This document shows, in pieces, positions 48,322 to 59,689 of a stretch of 64,000 bases of DNA; position 1 is the stretch's first letter, and each line of letters begins with the position of its first letter. The DNA comes from Acephala macrosclerotiorum (taxonomy: Eukaryota > Ascomycota > Leotiomycetes > Helotiales > Mollisiaceae). The position numbers and the translations under genes were made by a program. The notes below the pieces were generated by a model. It saw nothing but the letters and a program-made list of their open reading frames with translations. It had not been told where the DNA came from and made no database searches. The stretch lies in contig MU119230.1 in the NCBI GenBank assembly GCA_014904845.1, forward strand, positions 186,001 to 250,000, given 5' to 3'.

Positions 48322-48500
48322 CTTTTCACTTTTGCACCTCAATATACCATCTTCTTTAGGACATTCGCGAAGTTTCGTTACATATCTCACGGTGCGGCGA
48401 CATTCACCGAGCAGCCTAGTGCGCCAATTTTAGCTTAGCTCCCCAATACTCCTCAAGTAGTGAATTTTTGGAGTCTTTTCACTTTTGCACATCAATGTCC
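48322..48500. repeat. direct repeat of a ~152 bp unit, left arm
   Basis: CTTTTCACTTTTGCAC followed by TCAAT occurs at about 48323 and again at 48475, 152 bp apart, in phase with the CGTTGCA motif copies. This fixes the unit length in the left arm. Confidence 0.8.
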
Positions 48501-49193
48501 GAACTTTCTAGCACATGTAGATATTTTCGTTGCATGTCTAGTTCGGCATTGGTCGCACCTCTATCTAACGGGATCTGAAAGCACTCCCTTCTTGGCTCAT
48601 AGTTTCTTTGTTCGAAAGTGAATAACGCCTGGCAATTTGGTCAACCTCGAGTTTCGTTAAGTGTTTGAATCCTAGAAAGCACTTTTCCTCGAGTTTCCCA
48701 GTCTCAACTTTGGAGTTCTTGGGCTTCGAAGACTTCAAAGTAATATTGCACCAAGAGATTGGTGCAGCTGCACAAATACTGGCTGACTTATGATTTACTT
48801 ATAACATACTGTGTCGCGTATAATCGCCCGAAGTGTGAGACTCCAAATCTCCATTCTTGCCACGATTAGGTTAACCTGTGGTAAAGATTTTTGTAAGTAA
48901 TATATATACCTTAGGCTGTTGTCGGTAGCCACCTTCCCCCACATTTCGAAAACTTCTTGGCAACTTCCTCATCTTCGATAGCCGTTCTCCTGCATTGTTT
49001 CCCCTCGTGTTCTTGAATTTAATTTCAGCTCCGGATGGTCTTATAGCTTTATTATAGAATTGTAGCAAAGGCGTTTTGTGCGAAAACTGTGGCAGTGGTT
49101 TGTATAAGTTACGGTATACCCATTCGTGGTCTGACTTCTATAGGACTCCATATTAACAGTTTGCCTAAGAAGCTGTTCGAATACTAGCAATGC

Positions 49194-50220
49194 CTATACG
49201 CGCTCCAGTACATATTGGCCGTCGACCTTTGCGGGCAAGTGCATTTCTACAGGCAATCCGTTGTCATCTTGGTCAGGTTCCTCGGAAGATATACCGTAAG
49301 TAGATCCATGTTCCCGTTCGCAGCTTGATTTCCTATCGCCCCATATTCCACAGGCACCAATTTTCCGAGCCCCATAAGGGGTAAAGTGCTCGAAATCTTT
49401 CAAGGATGTGAGTTCATGCCTCCGTTTCCCAAAGACACTCATTCATCCAAGGCTTTCTCCACCGAGGTCCTCGAGATCAAATATTAATTCATCTCCGCGC
49501 TCACGGCAAAAGTCGGCGAAGTGCCTTTTCCTCCCATATTGCTGACTATTTCTTGGAGAGAGGTAGAGAAGTTTCCACTTGCTGTACATTTTTGGCCATG
49601 GCATATGGCCAACCCTACGTTTTATCTGATCATAAAGCATCGTAGAGCGTGCTGAAAGGCCCGCGAGAGCCGCGACCAGATTCAGATAGGATAGTGAACT
49701 TCGGCAAAGAACGACAGGGATCGGGCCAGCAAAGTCAGTTGACCCCAAGAATTCTTTGATGTTGGCTCGATTGATCAAAATTTGATGGGGCGAGATCGCG
49801 AGAGAGCCCTCGCGAATGCCCTGAGCGGATGAACAATCTTGGGGTTCTCTAATAGCGTGTAGGGGGCAGCATATATTTTCCTTTGTTTTTTTTTGGGGGG
49901 GGGCTGGTAGAAACGTGTGTAGCTGTCGAAAGATTCTAGTGATTTCGATCGTATCTTGCGGTGATCAAGTCGGCCAAAAGTACGTTTCCAGGCTTCGAAA
50001 GATCAAATTTATCGATGAGGAGATCAACGCATTCATTACATGGATCGAACACCGACCCGAAGAGAGGCGAGTTGGGAGTTGGAGTTGGGTGATGAAGCTG
50101 GATCTGCAAGCCAGCTTTCAGGCTACCCGAAGGTATTGCTCGCCTCGAGAAGTTGAACAGAGGATTAGCATCTCGAATGTAGCTGATCAGTGCATCGTAG
50201 ACTCTGTCCATGTTTCATCG
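49194..50220 (-). pseudogene. broken gene of unknown function inside the inverted array
   Basis: Minus-strand frames look coding. One begins MDRVYDALISYIRDANPLFN (from 50211). The next, in another frame, contains INRANIKEFLGSTDFAGPIP, then SSLSYLNLVAALAGL and WPKMYSKWKLLYLSPRN. That frame ends with a TGA at 49443-49445 directly followed, in the same frame, by ATG and another 81 coding-like codons (VFGKRRHELTSLKDFEHF). The TGA probably replaces a Trp codon. With one stop and at least one frame change the gene looks dead. I do not recognise the family. It sits in the centre of the inverted structure, so it may be that element's own gene or captured cargo. Confidence 0.4.
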
Positions 50221-50476
50221 TATGATGGCCAGTAAGAGCTGCTGACCGTAGACATCAACCTTTGTAAGGTGCTCGACAATTGACTTCGGTCTGCTCCATC
50301 TTCGCGCACTACAAACTCCAGGATTGCGTCTCGGACTTGTTATTTCAGTTTGAACACGAATTCCTCCTTGGGATCTGCTTGCAATTGCTGGATTCTCGTC
50401 ATCCGCTGTGCCTCTTACACTAGGGTCGCAAGCCCCTTCTGAGTATCCTTGGACAATCTCTGTACTTCCTCAAAGC

Positions 50477-50549
50477 AAAAAAAAAAAAAAAAAAAAAAAA
50501 ATTTTGGGGTTTCCTTTCTCGTTATCGTGTTTTTGATTGCTTATGCAAG

Positions 50550-50585
<36 letters not shown>
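50477..50585. repeat. two long poly-A tracts
   Basis: A 25-base A run at 50477-50501 and a 31-base A run at 50555-50585 lie 53 bp apart in the centre of the inverted structure. They could be microsatellites or tails of retroposed fragments; the sequence between gives no identity. Confidence 0.8.
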
Positions 50586-50587
<2 letters not shown>

Positions 50588-52073
50588 ACGGAGCGGGGCA
50601 TGCAGAAAGGCACGGTTCAGGCATGGGCATCACTGGCATCAAAGTCGGTGCTTGAACAAAGTTGCTGGAAAGGTTTGCGGAAGTCTTCCTTTTTTTTTTG
50701 TTGGCAGACAGAGCAGTCTTAGTCTCTTCATTAACACTTTAGCTCTTAACATTATCTTGTAGAAGAGAAGGTGTTACAGCGGTTGAGGTTTGGCCTTGGT
50801 GGCCGTGCAGTGGAGGAGCTGACGCGACTGAGGTTGAGGCCTGTCTCTCTTGGTTCTGCTGTGGAAGACGACTTGACGCGACTAAGATTGAGGGCAGCTT
50901 CTCCTGGGTTTGCTGTAGAGGTCCTACTCTCGGTGCTGAAGCTAAAGTCTACCAGCTGTGACCGCCGAGGTTGCCTTGTAGAGGGGACAAATCTATGGGC
51001 CCAGCATTTTGTGTGAATGATGGAGATTTATTGTCGTTGAAATTGGGGAGGCATCCTTTTCGCGCTTTCTTCCTTAATGACCCGTGCGCAAGAGCAACAA
51101 TAAACTGGCCGCTTTTGATTGATCCCAGTGACTTTCAAAGCCAATTCCGCTATCGTCTGTGCAATTCCATAGCTATAAATTGAGGAACCGGCAAAGCTCG
51201 GTCTGCAAAAAAAAAAAGGTAGACAAGACAACCATTTGTCCGTAGAGAATGGCTGTCAAGCGAACAGAACAGACATCATGGGCTTGGGTCTCGCGATCGT
51301 CAGATGCGAGGTATGTTAATCAAAACTTCACAATGTCCAAAACCAGTGTATGCCTGACTGAGAGTTGATAACTTTGCTGAGGGCAACGGTAGAGAAGGCA
51401 GACGAATGTAAGTCGAGCATGAAAACGCTTAAAGTCATCAATTTGGTCCATTTGACCAGCGGCTTGGCTGGCCATCCAATCCTCACAATCTGAAAGAGGA
51501 TTAGGCTGCAAGAAAACGGCACTAGATTTCCCGGAACGATTCGGCTAGATGTAGATGAGCAACGAAATTGTCCATTGTCCCAGAGAATCTGGTACTTCCA
51601 CATGCTGAGGTAGTCGGTCCAAAATCCTTCTAATGTCTTCACCTTCACAAAGGAGCTAGGCTGAAGGGAGTCAAGAACGTGGCACTAAAGACTCTATGGG
51701 AGTTTCGCCAAATGTGAGATGTGCAACGAAACTCCATCATTGGAACACTGATATCCAAAAATGACAGACTGTGAACATGCACTTCATATGCATTTGAGGA
51801 CAGCCAACTGCAAGTAATGCCGATGCATTAAACCGCTCCTCTAGCGTCCGGACCTTGTCCGCTAGAATGAGATACGCAACGAAAATTAACAATGGCCTAC
51901 CAGTGAAGGGACGTTCTCCTTTGAGACAATACAGACTCCATCAACTTCGATACAAGTCTGGCTGAAAGCAATGCCAAGAGAAGACAAAGCGGGGACACCA
52001 GACTGACCGGCGAATGTCCTCGTGCCGTGAGATGTGCAACGAAAATCTGTATTGTCCTAGAGTAAATTATGTG

Positions 52074-52423
52074 CAGGGGTCTTTACTATTTCAAAACCCT
52101 ATAATTTGATAATTACTTAACTAATTAAAATTTAATTTATATAAAGATTTAAAAAAATTTAATTTAAAATTAAATCACTATAATTAAAATTTATACAAAA
52201 TTTATTTGGAATAAATATTTCTATTTTTGAAAAAAATTTAAAATATATAAAACTTAGTATTTTTTGAGTTTTCGTCGATTTTCGCTTAAAAAAAAATTTT
52301 TTTTTTTGGGTAAAAATTACTTATTAAAATATAAAATAAATAACGAAATTATTAATGAAAAATATTTTTAAAAATAAAAGTACTAATTTTACATATAAAA
52401 AATTAGTGAACAGTCCCGGGAAC
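52074..52423. mobile_element. AT-rich insertion in the right arm
   Basis: A block of about 350 bp is strikingly AT-rich, unlike both flanks. It interrupts a unit that is uninterrupted in the left arm: there CAATATACCA is followed almost directly by CTTTAGGACA, whereas here the matching sequences flank the block. Its ends may be weak inverted repeats (CAGGGGTCTTTACTA against the complement of TAGTGAACAGTCCCGGG). It could be a small transposon such as a pogo/Fot1-type MITE, or organellar DNA. Confidence 0.45.
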
Positions 52424-52520
52424 CTATTGTATATTGATATGTAAATGTGAGAATGCTCCGGACATTTATTTAGAGGGTCCGGAGAAGTTCCGACGGGAGA
52501 GATGTGCAGCGAAAGTTGAG

Positions 52521-53087
52521 ACTTGCTTTACTTTGTGGGACGACTTTTTGCTTTGAACTAGTTTACTTTGAGAGGGTAAGGAAAAATTGATAGATTTGAC
52601 ATCCTTAATCAAAGCATGAAGATCCTCGCCCACGATCAAGTCATATAGAAGCCATTCTAAGCCTGTGGCTCCGGAACGAATACCGCGGAAAGTTTGGCCA
52701 CTCGATCGTTTTACTTTCTCTAGAGGACTCGGGGGAGCGTTCACAATCATTGATGAAAGGACAAGTCTATTGAGAGAAACCCAGACGAATTAATCGCCAA
52801 TCTAATATGATTTATACAACCCAAGATATATCTAGAAGGTATGAGAGGGATATCTAAGTTAAGCCATCTGAGTAATTCCATGATAAGAACCCAGCGCTAA
52901 CTCCATCCCAATCCCATATCCCATTGCAATTTTTGATCTTGCATCCCATGAATAATATCGCAAAAACGCAATATTAAATCAATATGTACTCCTCCTCCGC
53001 ATCACATTATCCCTCGTCCTTCAATCCCATCAGACAATCTTCCTTCCAATCGTTCATTTAAGAAAGAAAGAAGAAAAGAGGGAGCAT
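52521..53087. other. intergenic with one coding-like frame
   Basis: A minus-strand frame (52466-52750) reads MIVNAPPSPLEKVKRSSGQT, then LEWLLYDLIVGEDLHALIKD, and ends inside the outermost right repeat unit. It may be a gene fragment truncated by the array. The remainder is the 3' flank of the malic enzyme gene. Confidence 0.3.
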
Positions 53088-55258
53088 CTACCACTTTGGA
53101 TCATAAACCTGCTTCTTAATCCAAGCCGTCAACGCGACGTCTCCCCATTCTTCCCACTCTATCCACGTCTCTTCTGGTAGTTCCGAGACGCCCTCTCGGC
53201 GAGCTGTCTTCATCACTTCTCTAGCGACAACGACTGATGCATCTCGTACACGCTCAATCTTGGGGTAAATGAGACCCATGCGGATCTCCTCACTGTTGAG
53301 GCAGCCAGCAAGAGCAGCGGCAGAAGTGTACACCATGGAATCTGTAACTCTGCTCGCCTTAGCAAGGATGGCGCCAAGACCAAGACCAGGGAAGACATAG
53401 ACATTGTTTCCCTGGTTAGGATAGAAAGTCTGGATCATATCCCCAGACTTAGTTGTGAATGGCGAGAAAGGAGATCCAGAAGCGAAGATGACGGTCCCCT
53501 CCGTCCAGGTGACAGCTTGTTCGAAAGTACATTCCGCCTTGGTCAGAGGGTTGGAGAGAGGGAACAGAATAGGTCGTCGTCCCAATCCACCAGCATCAAC
53601 CGAAACCTTCAACGCTCTCACCACACTCTCGGTAAAAACACCGAAAGTAGCAGTAAGACCAATCAAAGCAGTCGGTTTGACGTACTCAATCACCGCCTCG
53701 AGAGTGGAGAATTGATGGCCATTGTTATCTGAACGAGCAAAGATCTTCTTGTGCTCAGCGAGACGATCGCCTCGGTCTTTGGTCACGAGACCTTTGGTGT
53801 CGACGAGGTAGAATTTCTCGCGGGCTTGTTGCTCGGAGAGGCCGCGCTTGGTGTAGAATTCCATGACTTGTTTTGCGACGCCGACACCGGCTGAGCCGGC
53901 GCCCATGAAGACGAGGCGTTGGTCTTCGATCGGGACGCCAGAGAGGTTGACTGCTCCCATGTATCTAAAACATATTAGTATTGAGATAGGATCGGAGGGA
54001 GGTGGAAGACTTACCCAGCTAAGACGACGGCACCGGTACCTTGGATGTCATCGTTGAACATTCGGGTGTGCTTATATCGCTCCAGGTATGCGAAAGCCTT
54101 CTCCGTCTCGAAATCCTCAAATTGAACAACCATATTAGGATAAACCTCCTTCACCGCCGCCATAAACTCATCCATAAACTCCAACTGCACCTCCGGACTT
54201 GGTCTCTTCTGTCTGAGACCCAGGTACAGTGGGTCCCGAAGGTTGCCCTCATTCGCGGTTCCGCAATCAAGAACAATTGGCAGAGTCTTCTCGGGGTGAA
54301 TACCAGCTGCGCCTGTATACAAAGCGAGTTTCCCGATCTAGAAAAGGGGGGCGAAGTTAGCGTCGCCGATCCATAATAATGAGGCTACTTCGGAGATATT
54401 TATTATGCATGCAAGAAAATAGAACCACCCCCACTCACCGAAATACCAACGCCATTTACGCCGAGATCACCCAACCCGAGAATACGGGACCCATCTGTCA
54501 CGACGCAAATAGATGGTTCCGGGTATGGCCAATTCCGCAGAATCGTCGCAATGCTCTTGCGTTGCTTGATGGAGATGTAGAGGGCTTCGGGGTGTGTGTA
54601 GAGGGTCGAGTATTGGAGGCAGACGTCGCCAATAGTGGGGGTGTAGACCAGGGGCATGAGTTGTTGCACGTTATCGATTAAGAGGCGGTAGAACAGGTCG
54701 GTGTTGTTTTGTTTGAGGGAGGAGAGGTAGAGGTATTTGTCGACGTTTGTTCCACGGCTGTTGATCATTCGCATGGCTCGTTGACATTGGGTCTCCAAGC
54801 TCTCTAGGACATGAGGTATGAGCCCAGATAGGTTTTTGGACACTCTCTCTTCAGGGCTAAACGACGTGCCTGCAGATACACTATAAGCAGATGACCCGCA
54901 CCGAAGCTGACATTGAGGATATACCTTTGTTCCACGCAGGTTCCCGGAGGACTTGGTAACCTCCAGCATTGTTCTTGGAAACGTAGTCTGTTGACCGGTA
55001 TTGGTGAACAGTGCCGTAGTTGTTCTGGGCATAACCCTTGAAAGAATCAAGAGCAGCCATCTTCATGGCAGCCTCAACTTGTTCGACGTCCACGGCAGCC
55101 ATTGGATTGAATCCTGAGATACGTCTTCCTGACAGAGACATGCGTTTACTGATGGTAGTAGTGCTGGAGTTTCGACTGATGACAGAGGATGGGGAGGTAG
55201 ATCTCGGAGTAGACAGCTCAGAACTTGCAGTGGAACTATAGTTGTTATATGAAGCCAT
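53088..55258 (-). CDS. malic enzyme (malate dehydrogenase, decarboxylating)
   Basis: It converts malate to pyruvate and CO2 with reduction of NAD or NADP. Four exons, 54925-55258, 54439-54869, 54015-54337 and 53088-53964, give 654 aa, with introns of 55, 101 and 50 bp. Motifs in order: GTSFSPEER, LVYTPTIGDVCLQY with the catalytic Tyr, VVTDGSRILGLGDLG, IGKLALYTGAAG with the catalytic Lys, LDCGTANEGNLRDP, the metal-binding FNDDIQGTGAV, and the dinucleotide-binding FMGAGSAGVGVA. The C-terminal part has LFPLSNPLTKAEC and ASGSPF. The first ~50 residues are Ser/Thr/Arg-rich with no acidic residue apart from one Glu, which could be a mitochondrial leader, as in yeast Mae1; this is inferred. Coenzyme preference is not settled by sequence reading alone. 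Confidence 0.95.
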
Positions 55259-58200
55259 TTGTGGCAGTGAATGATTGTTTGGAAGAACGATTGGGAAGGA
55301 AGTTCATCAGAAATTGGGAATCTGGGGGACGGCTACCATGATATGGGCCCGCATTGGAGGGACAATTTTGCGGAAACATGTTGATTATTCATTAGTATTC
55401 GTTATTTTGGCAAAAGCAGGGTCAATTCGGGTGCTTTCCCGATGGAGGGAAATCCTCAGTGTGACACAAGCCTGTCTCGTTTGAGGGCTGTTTCGGAGGC
55501 TTTTGGGGAGTCCGAAGGGACGACGAGGTGAACAACCAATGAGAGGAGAGCAAAATCTCAAGAAAGCTTCATCGTGCTGTCAGGATGTATCGGCTCCAGC
55601 GCCGGGTCTAGGGCATTGCCGCATGCTAGCAGGGACAAGGTCAACGCCGTTGGGACTGTTGAGGCCAGGCCGTGAGCGCGGGTGCGAGCCTGAAGGGACG
55701 AAAAAGGGCCAAAAAGGGGGGTTTGTGTGGGTTACGGTGGACGAGCGTAGGTGACTGTGCGTGATATGGATGTGCTCAGCAGTGCGCGCGCGGTAAAAAA
55801 GGTGACTTATGGGATCACATCTGTTGAACTTTTGAGTTTGGCACGCCGTAACTGCTGAAAGAACGCCGAATCGCCGTAGTATGTGGGATGCAGGATCCGC
55901 ATCCTCTTCGATCCCACTCCATCCCATCTCTGAGCCTGAGAGCGAGCATCTCTTTTCTCCCCCCCTTTCAGTCCGGCCACAAATTGTAGTGGAAGCATCT
56001 GCTGCTCGTCGTCCGAAGAACACGAATCTTTGGCTGCCACTTCGCCTGCAGTCCACGCGACGTCTCACCTTATGAGCGACGGCCAATGATCGTACAAGGC
56101 TGACCCCGGCCCTGTCTTGCCTCCTAAGACATTCCGACATCGCCCGATCTCCAAATTACCGCAGAAGTCCATGCTCTCGATTCTCGAACCTTTGGCGATG
56201 TGCCCGCGAAACATCCACGGCCAGGTGTCGTGGCCCATGAGGGATAAGGAGACTTCAAATCACGCAGATCATACACGCTCCCACGTCAAAAGAAAAAACC
56301 CCCGGGCGAGAGGAACGCCTGCAGTCTCAGACTCAAGTATCAGAGTATCACGTGCCCACGCTAATCTTGAACCTGATACGGACTCAATCTCAATGCTAAA
56401 GCTTCACCATCTTAACCTCAACTTTCCCATGTCCATATGCACGTCTCTTATTCTAGCTGGTGGCAAGAACAAGGTGTACGACAGCTGTGGGGAAATAGCA
56501 AAGAGCTGATCAGCTTCTTCTTCATCCACCAATCTAACACATGCTCGATGCTTCTCAACCAAAGCTGGTTGTTGAGATCCTGGGGAATGGGTACTGTCTG
56601 ATCTTCTCCCGCAAATCTATCTACCCGGTTTTGCCCACTTTTCACATGCATCACATGAGATCTTGGCGATTCTGCATCTCTAGACGAAAGTTTGTTTTTG
56701 GATTTCATAAACGATGAAGCCGAGACTTCAGCCCTCATATTCAGCTGCACATTTCGTGTTCCCGTTCATGGTTTCTCCCCCACATCCCAAGTTGTTGGGT
56801 TCGTGCCGAGGGTTTGCCAAGTCGCTCATTCTTCCGTATGATAACCCCTCAATTGCTTCTGAAAATTTCTCTCTCAATTCTCATCTTTCCGAGTTTGCGC
56901 GAATTCATGTAAGATCGTATGAGTACCATCAATTTTGTTTTGCATGCCTAGATTATCTTCCTCGTACGGACTTCCACATCATTATCCCGTCGGTACTCGT
57001 GTACAAAAGAGGCTGGGGGGCTCACTCAGCTTCGAGGGGCTCGGCAAATGAGGGGCAGGTCCATAATTTTGACCAACGAAGTTCGCGGACGTTGCTGCTC
57101 TCCCGTTGTTGCCAAGAAAAAGCAAGAACTTCTCTTATCATCTTCTCGAAAGGTGATAAGACAATTCTAGCTTGCTCTGGGCTTCTAACCTATCATTTTG
57201 GCTTGAAGATCCTGATAGGCAAAAGCTAGTGGCTGAAAGGAAACCGACGTCGGTGACAGCTTATCCGCTTGCTTTTGGAAAGAGGAAATGCTCTTCAATT
57301 CAAGTTCACTCTTGACTTTTTTCATTCCCATTTTTTTGTTCCTGTCATGATTTTGAACTGGATTTTCAGTGATCTTGTTCATCTCAAATCTATGTTTTCT
57401 CCAACAGAACCGCAATTTTGGTCCGTACAGTGGTACAAGTACGGACATGACCAAGCTGATCATCATCGCAATTCCTTGGTCTAGTTATATACATTCATGA
57501 CAGTTGCTAGAACAATCTTCTAGACCAACAAAGGGACACTAGGCTTGATCTTTCAACGCAAGTCTATATTCAATCTTACATTCTCCGGAGTGGAACAGCG
57601 ATGAAGGGCTTACACGAATTTAGAACACTCTTCCAACTGTCACCTTAAGACTGCATCACGGTAGAGTTTGAAATAATCTGGTGCTCTTTTTGAGTGAACG
57701 ACCAATGTTCCTGGTCGTGCTATCATTCTAAACCCGCCTGGTTGAGGTCGGCTCCACATTTCGGTACGGTAGTACCCGCTGCACAAGCCCGTATAGCCGA
57801 GACCCACTTGAAGCTAGCCTGGCTACACAAACTCCCCCTTCTGCCCTTCCTCAACGGTCAACAGACCGAGAACACGGAGGCAAATAAGAAGGGAGCGAGT
57901 TTGGCGAAACGATGGCCAAGGGGAAGGCAAATGAAGAGCAGCAAGGACCTTGTCACTTCGAATTCAGTTGCCATTGGGCCTCGCTCAAAAATTCCCTGCA
58001 ACTGATCATTTATTTCGTCTGTTGTCGTATCTATTCTCGCTATCAACAATCACTCATAGTCTTAAAGATTTGAAATAAATTGGTCTCGATACCCAACCCT
58101 TCATCGCGACTGTCATTTGTTCTGCAGGCTCCAGTTGTCAAGAATTCTAAACATTCATCTCATTTCGAGTAAACACCTGACAAAAAATTTAAAACAAAGC

Positions 58201-58564
58201 AATAAATTTCATTCCTCCCATTGTCAACTTCATCCGTCAATCTCAATTTAGAAAATAAGTTTCATATTCCTCCCAAATCATGCCATAATCTCCCCCAATC
58301 CCCCTCATCCAACACCTCAAAGCCCGATATCCCCTCCCACGACACCCAGCCCTCAACTACCTCACCTCTTACGCCCCACCCATATTAACCCTATTCCACT
58401 CCACACTCCACCAATTAACCCTCACCATCATCACCCAAAACACCACCAATGAATGCAACATATCTCCAATCCACTTTTCCCAACACCCCTCTTTCTTTCA
58501 AACACTTCGGAAGGAAAGCCAGAGAGAGGGAAAGGTACAAAGCGACATAGGAGACTAATGCAGG
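55259..58564. other. long intergenic region
   Basis: About 3.3 kb upstream of the malic enzyme gene. Open frames up to 186 codons exist (for example 55580-56140 minus and 56714-57229 plus), but their composition is unlike protein and there is no domain or splice support. Sequence from about 58270 to 58460 is C-rich low complexity. No RNA gene was recognised. Confidence 0.45.
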
Positions 58565-58932
58565 CTACTGTAACTCGTAGCTCTTTTGGTATTTCGAGAT
58601 TTGATTGCCAGGTTTAGAATGCTCCTCTCGGGGCGATAGCGAGGATTTAGGAGGAGGACTTGGCAAGCCACTTTTAGGGAAGAGGATATCTTGTGGGAAG
58701 TCGAGGAGGGTGGTGAGGTGAGTTCGGGGTTTAGAGCTGCTAATTTTTGGGGTGGTTGTGGTGTTATTGTCTGTGGGGGTGCATGTCAGTTGACTTTAGG
58801 AGGGGGGACGGGGTGGACTTACGTTACAACAAGCCTGATAGTTACGCAATTAGATTTCCATTTCTTAGTAAGAGCCATGTTTTCTTTTGAGTGGATTGGG
58901 AAATCAAAGTATTTTAGTGTGCCGTTGGGCAT
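58565..58932 (-). CDS. putative small basic protein
   Basis: Two exons, 58823-58932 and 58565-58739, joined across an 83 bp intron (GTAAGT to ATTAG), would give 94 aa in a consistent frame. The N-terminus is MPNGTLKYFDFPIHSKENMA, followed by LTKKWKSNCVTIRL. The C-terminal half is Pro/Ser/Lys-rich, with LDFPQDILFPKSGL. A better-looking acceptor (CCCCACAG, 36 bp earlier on the coding strand) would lead to an immediate stop, so the model depends on ATTAG. No family is recognised. Confidence 0.35.
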
Positions 58933-59400
58933 TCGGATCCTTCGTTCGTGTTCATTGAATTCATGAATGGAAGTTCGAAGGATAGGGTGGGATAGTAATT
59001 ATAGGTGTAAATAGTCTCAATTCGGTTTGAACTGTACTTCTGTTTACCGAAGGATCCTTCCAGAAGTGTTAGGACATTCGAACCTCGAGCTCACTATTCG
59101 AATATGAACTAGATATCCCGCCCCCCATCCCGTTTTCAACTCGAGTATACCATCAAGTCCATACACCAATTATTGAGGTACAGAACACTAACTGCACCAT
59201 AATTATCTTCCAAAATATTTTCCTTAGTCTACGTGTCTTCTGCGAGGTTTCGCTTCACAACTCGACATGCATCCAGGTTCTCAGACATGACCCAAATGCT
59301 ATTCATGCTGAGAACACAAGCGCAAGCACAGTGCCCCATCCTTGACCCAAAGACTATTGCCAACCCTCCCTGCTCGAGTATCAACCCAAGTACTACCACT
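58933..59400. other. divergent intergenic region
   Basis: This lies between two putative small genes pointing away from each other. No recognisable motif. Confidence 0.45.
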
Positions 59401-59689
59401 ATGCCAGAATCGGTATGTTCTCTCTTCTCTTTTCTTCGTCACCTTCACTGTCAACTAACACGCCCCACCTCAGACACCACCAGAAACCTCATCAGGATCA
59501 CAATGGTTCCTCTGCCTCCTCATCCTCGTCATCCTCAAAGTCCTACTCACCATCGAAAAAGCGCGTGCCCGAAAAGAACTTCATCGAAACTGGCTAAAAG
59601 AAGAACTGGCGAAAACTGAGTGGACCGATCGTTCTAATTGGTGGAACGCAGAACTAAGGAAGCCAGACTCTATTCCAATTTTTAGATGA
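59401..59689 (+). CDS. putative small single-pass membrane protein
   Basis: A four-codon first exon (MPES, 59401-59412) is followed by a 61 bp intron (GTATGT to CTCAG) and an exon at 59474-59689, giving 75 aa. One clear helix, WFLCLLILVILKVLLTI, is followed by a charged Trp-rich tail (HRNWLKEELAKTEWTDRSNW). The downstream DNA repeats WLKEEL-type motifs in broken frames, so this may be the 5' end of a once longer gene. No family is recognised. Confidence 0.4.

Larger units (their letters stand above)
47900..52520. repeat. inverted pair of degenerate ~150 bp unit arrays (putative large element)
   Basis: The left arm (about 48230-48660) carries units containing TTTCGTTGCACATCTC; the right arm (about 51550-52515) carries the same in reverse complement, GAGATGTGCAACGAAA. 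Left copies are at 48231, 48372 and 48524; right copies at 51551, 51715, 51870, 52029 and 52499. Spacing is 141-164 bp except where an AT-rich insert interrupts. Outer copies match across the structure over longer stretches: TCCGGAGAAGTTCCGA beside the copies at 48231 and 52499, and GAATGTC with CCGTGAGAT beside those at 48372 and 52029. The two arms thus form a mirror-image structure around a ~2.9 kb centre. Subterminal repeat arrays in inverted orientation suggest a decayed DNA transposon, but no transposase was recognised. Outer limits are uncertain. Confidence 0.7.

Noticed and set aside
48033..48359. 108-codon plus-strand frame within the left repeat arm
   Set aside because: It runs through the repeat motif, but unit spacing is not a multiple of three across the arms, so the array is not a coding repeat.
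47900..52520. CRISPR-like interpretation of the ~150 bp repeats
   Set aside because: Units are long, degenerate and in opposite orientations, with no constant spacer length, and the genome is fungal.
55580..56140. 186-codon open frame on the minus strand upstream of malic enzyme
   Set aside because: Arg/Ser/Pro/His-rich chance frame in the GC-rich promoter region; no domain.
56714..57229. 171-codon open frame on the plus strand
   Set aside because: Composition is unlike a protein, with no domain, no splice support and no start in good context.
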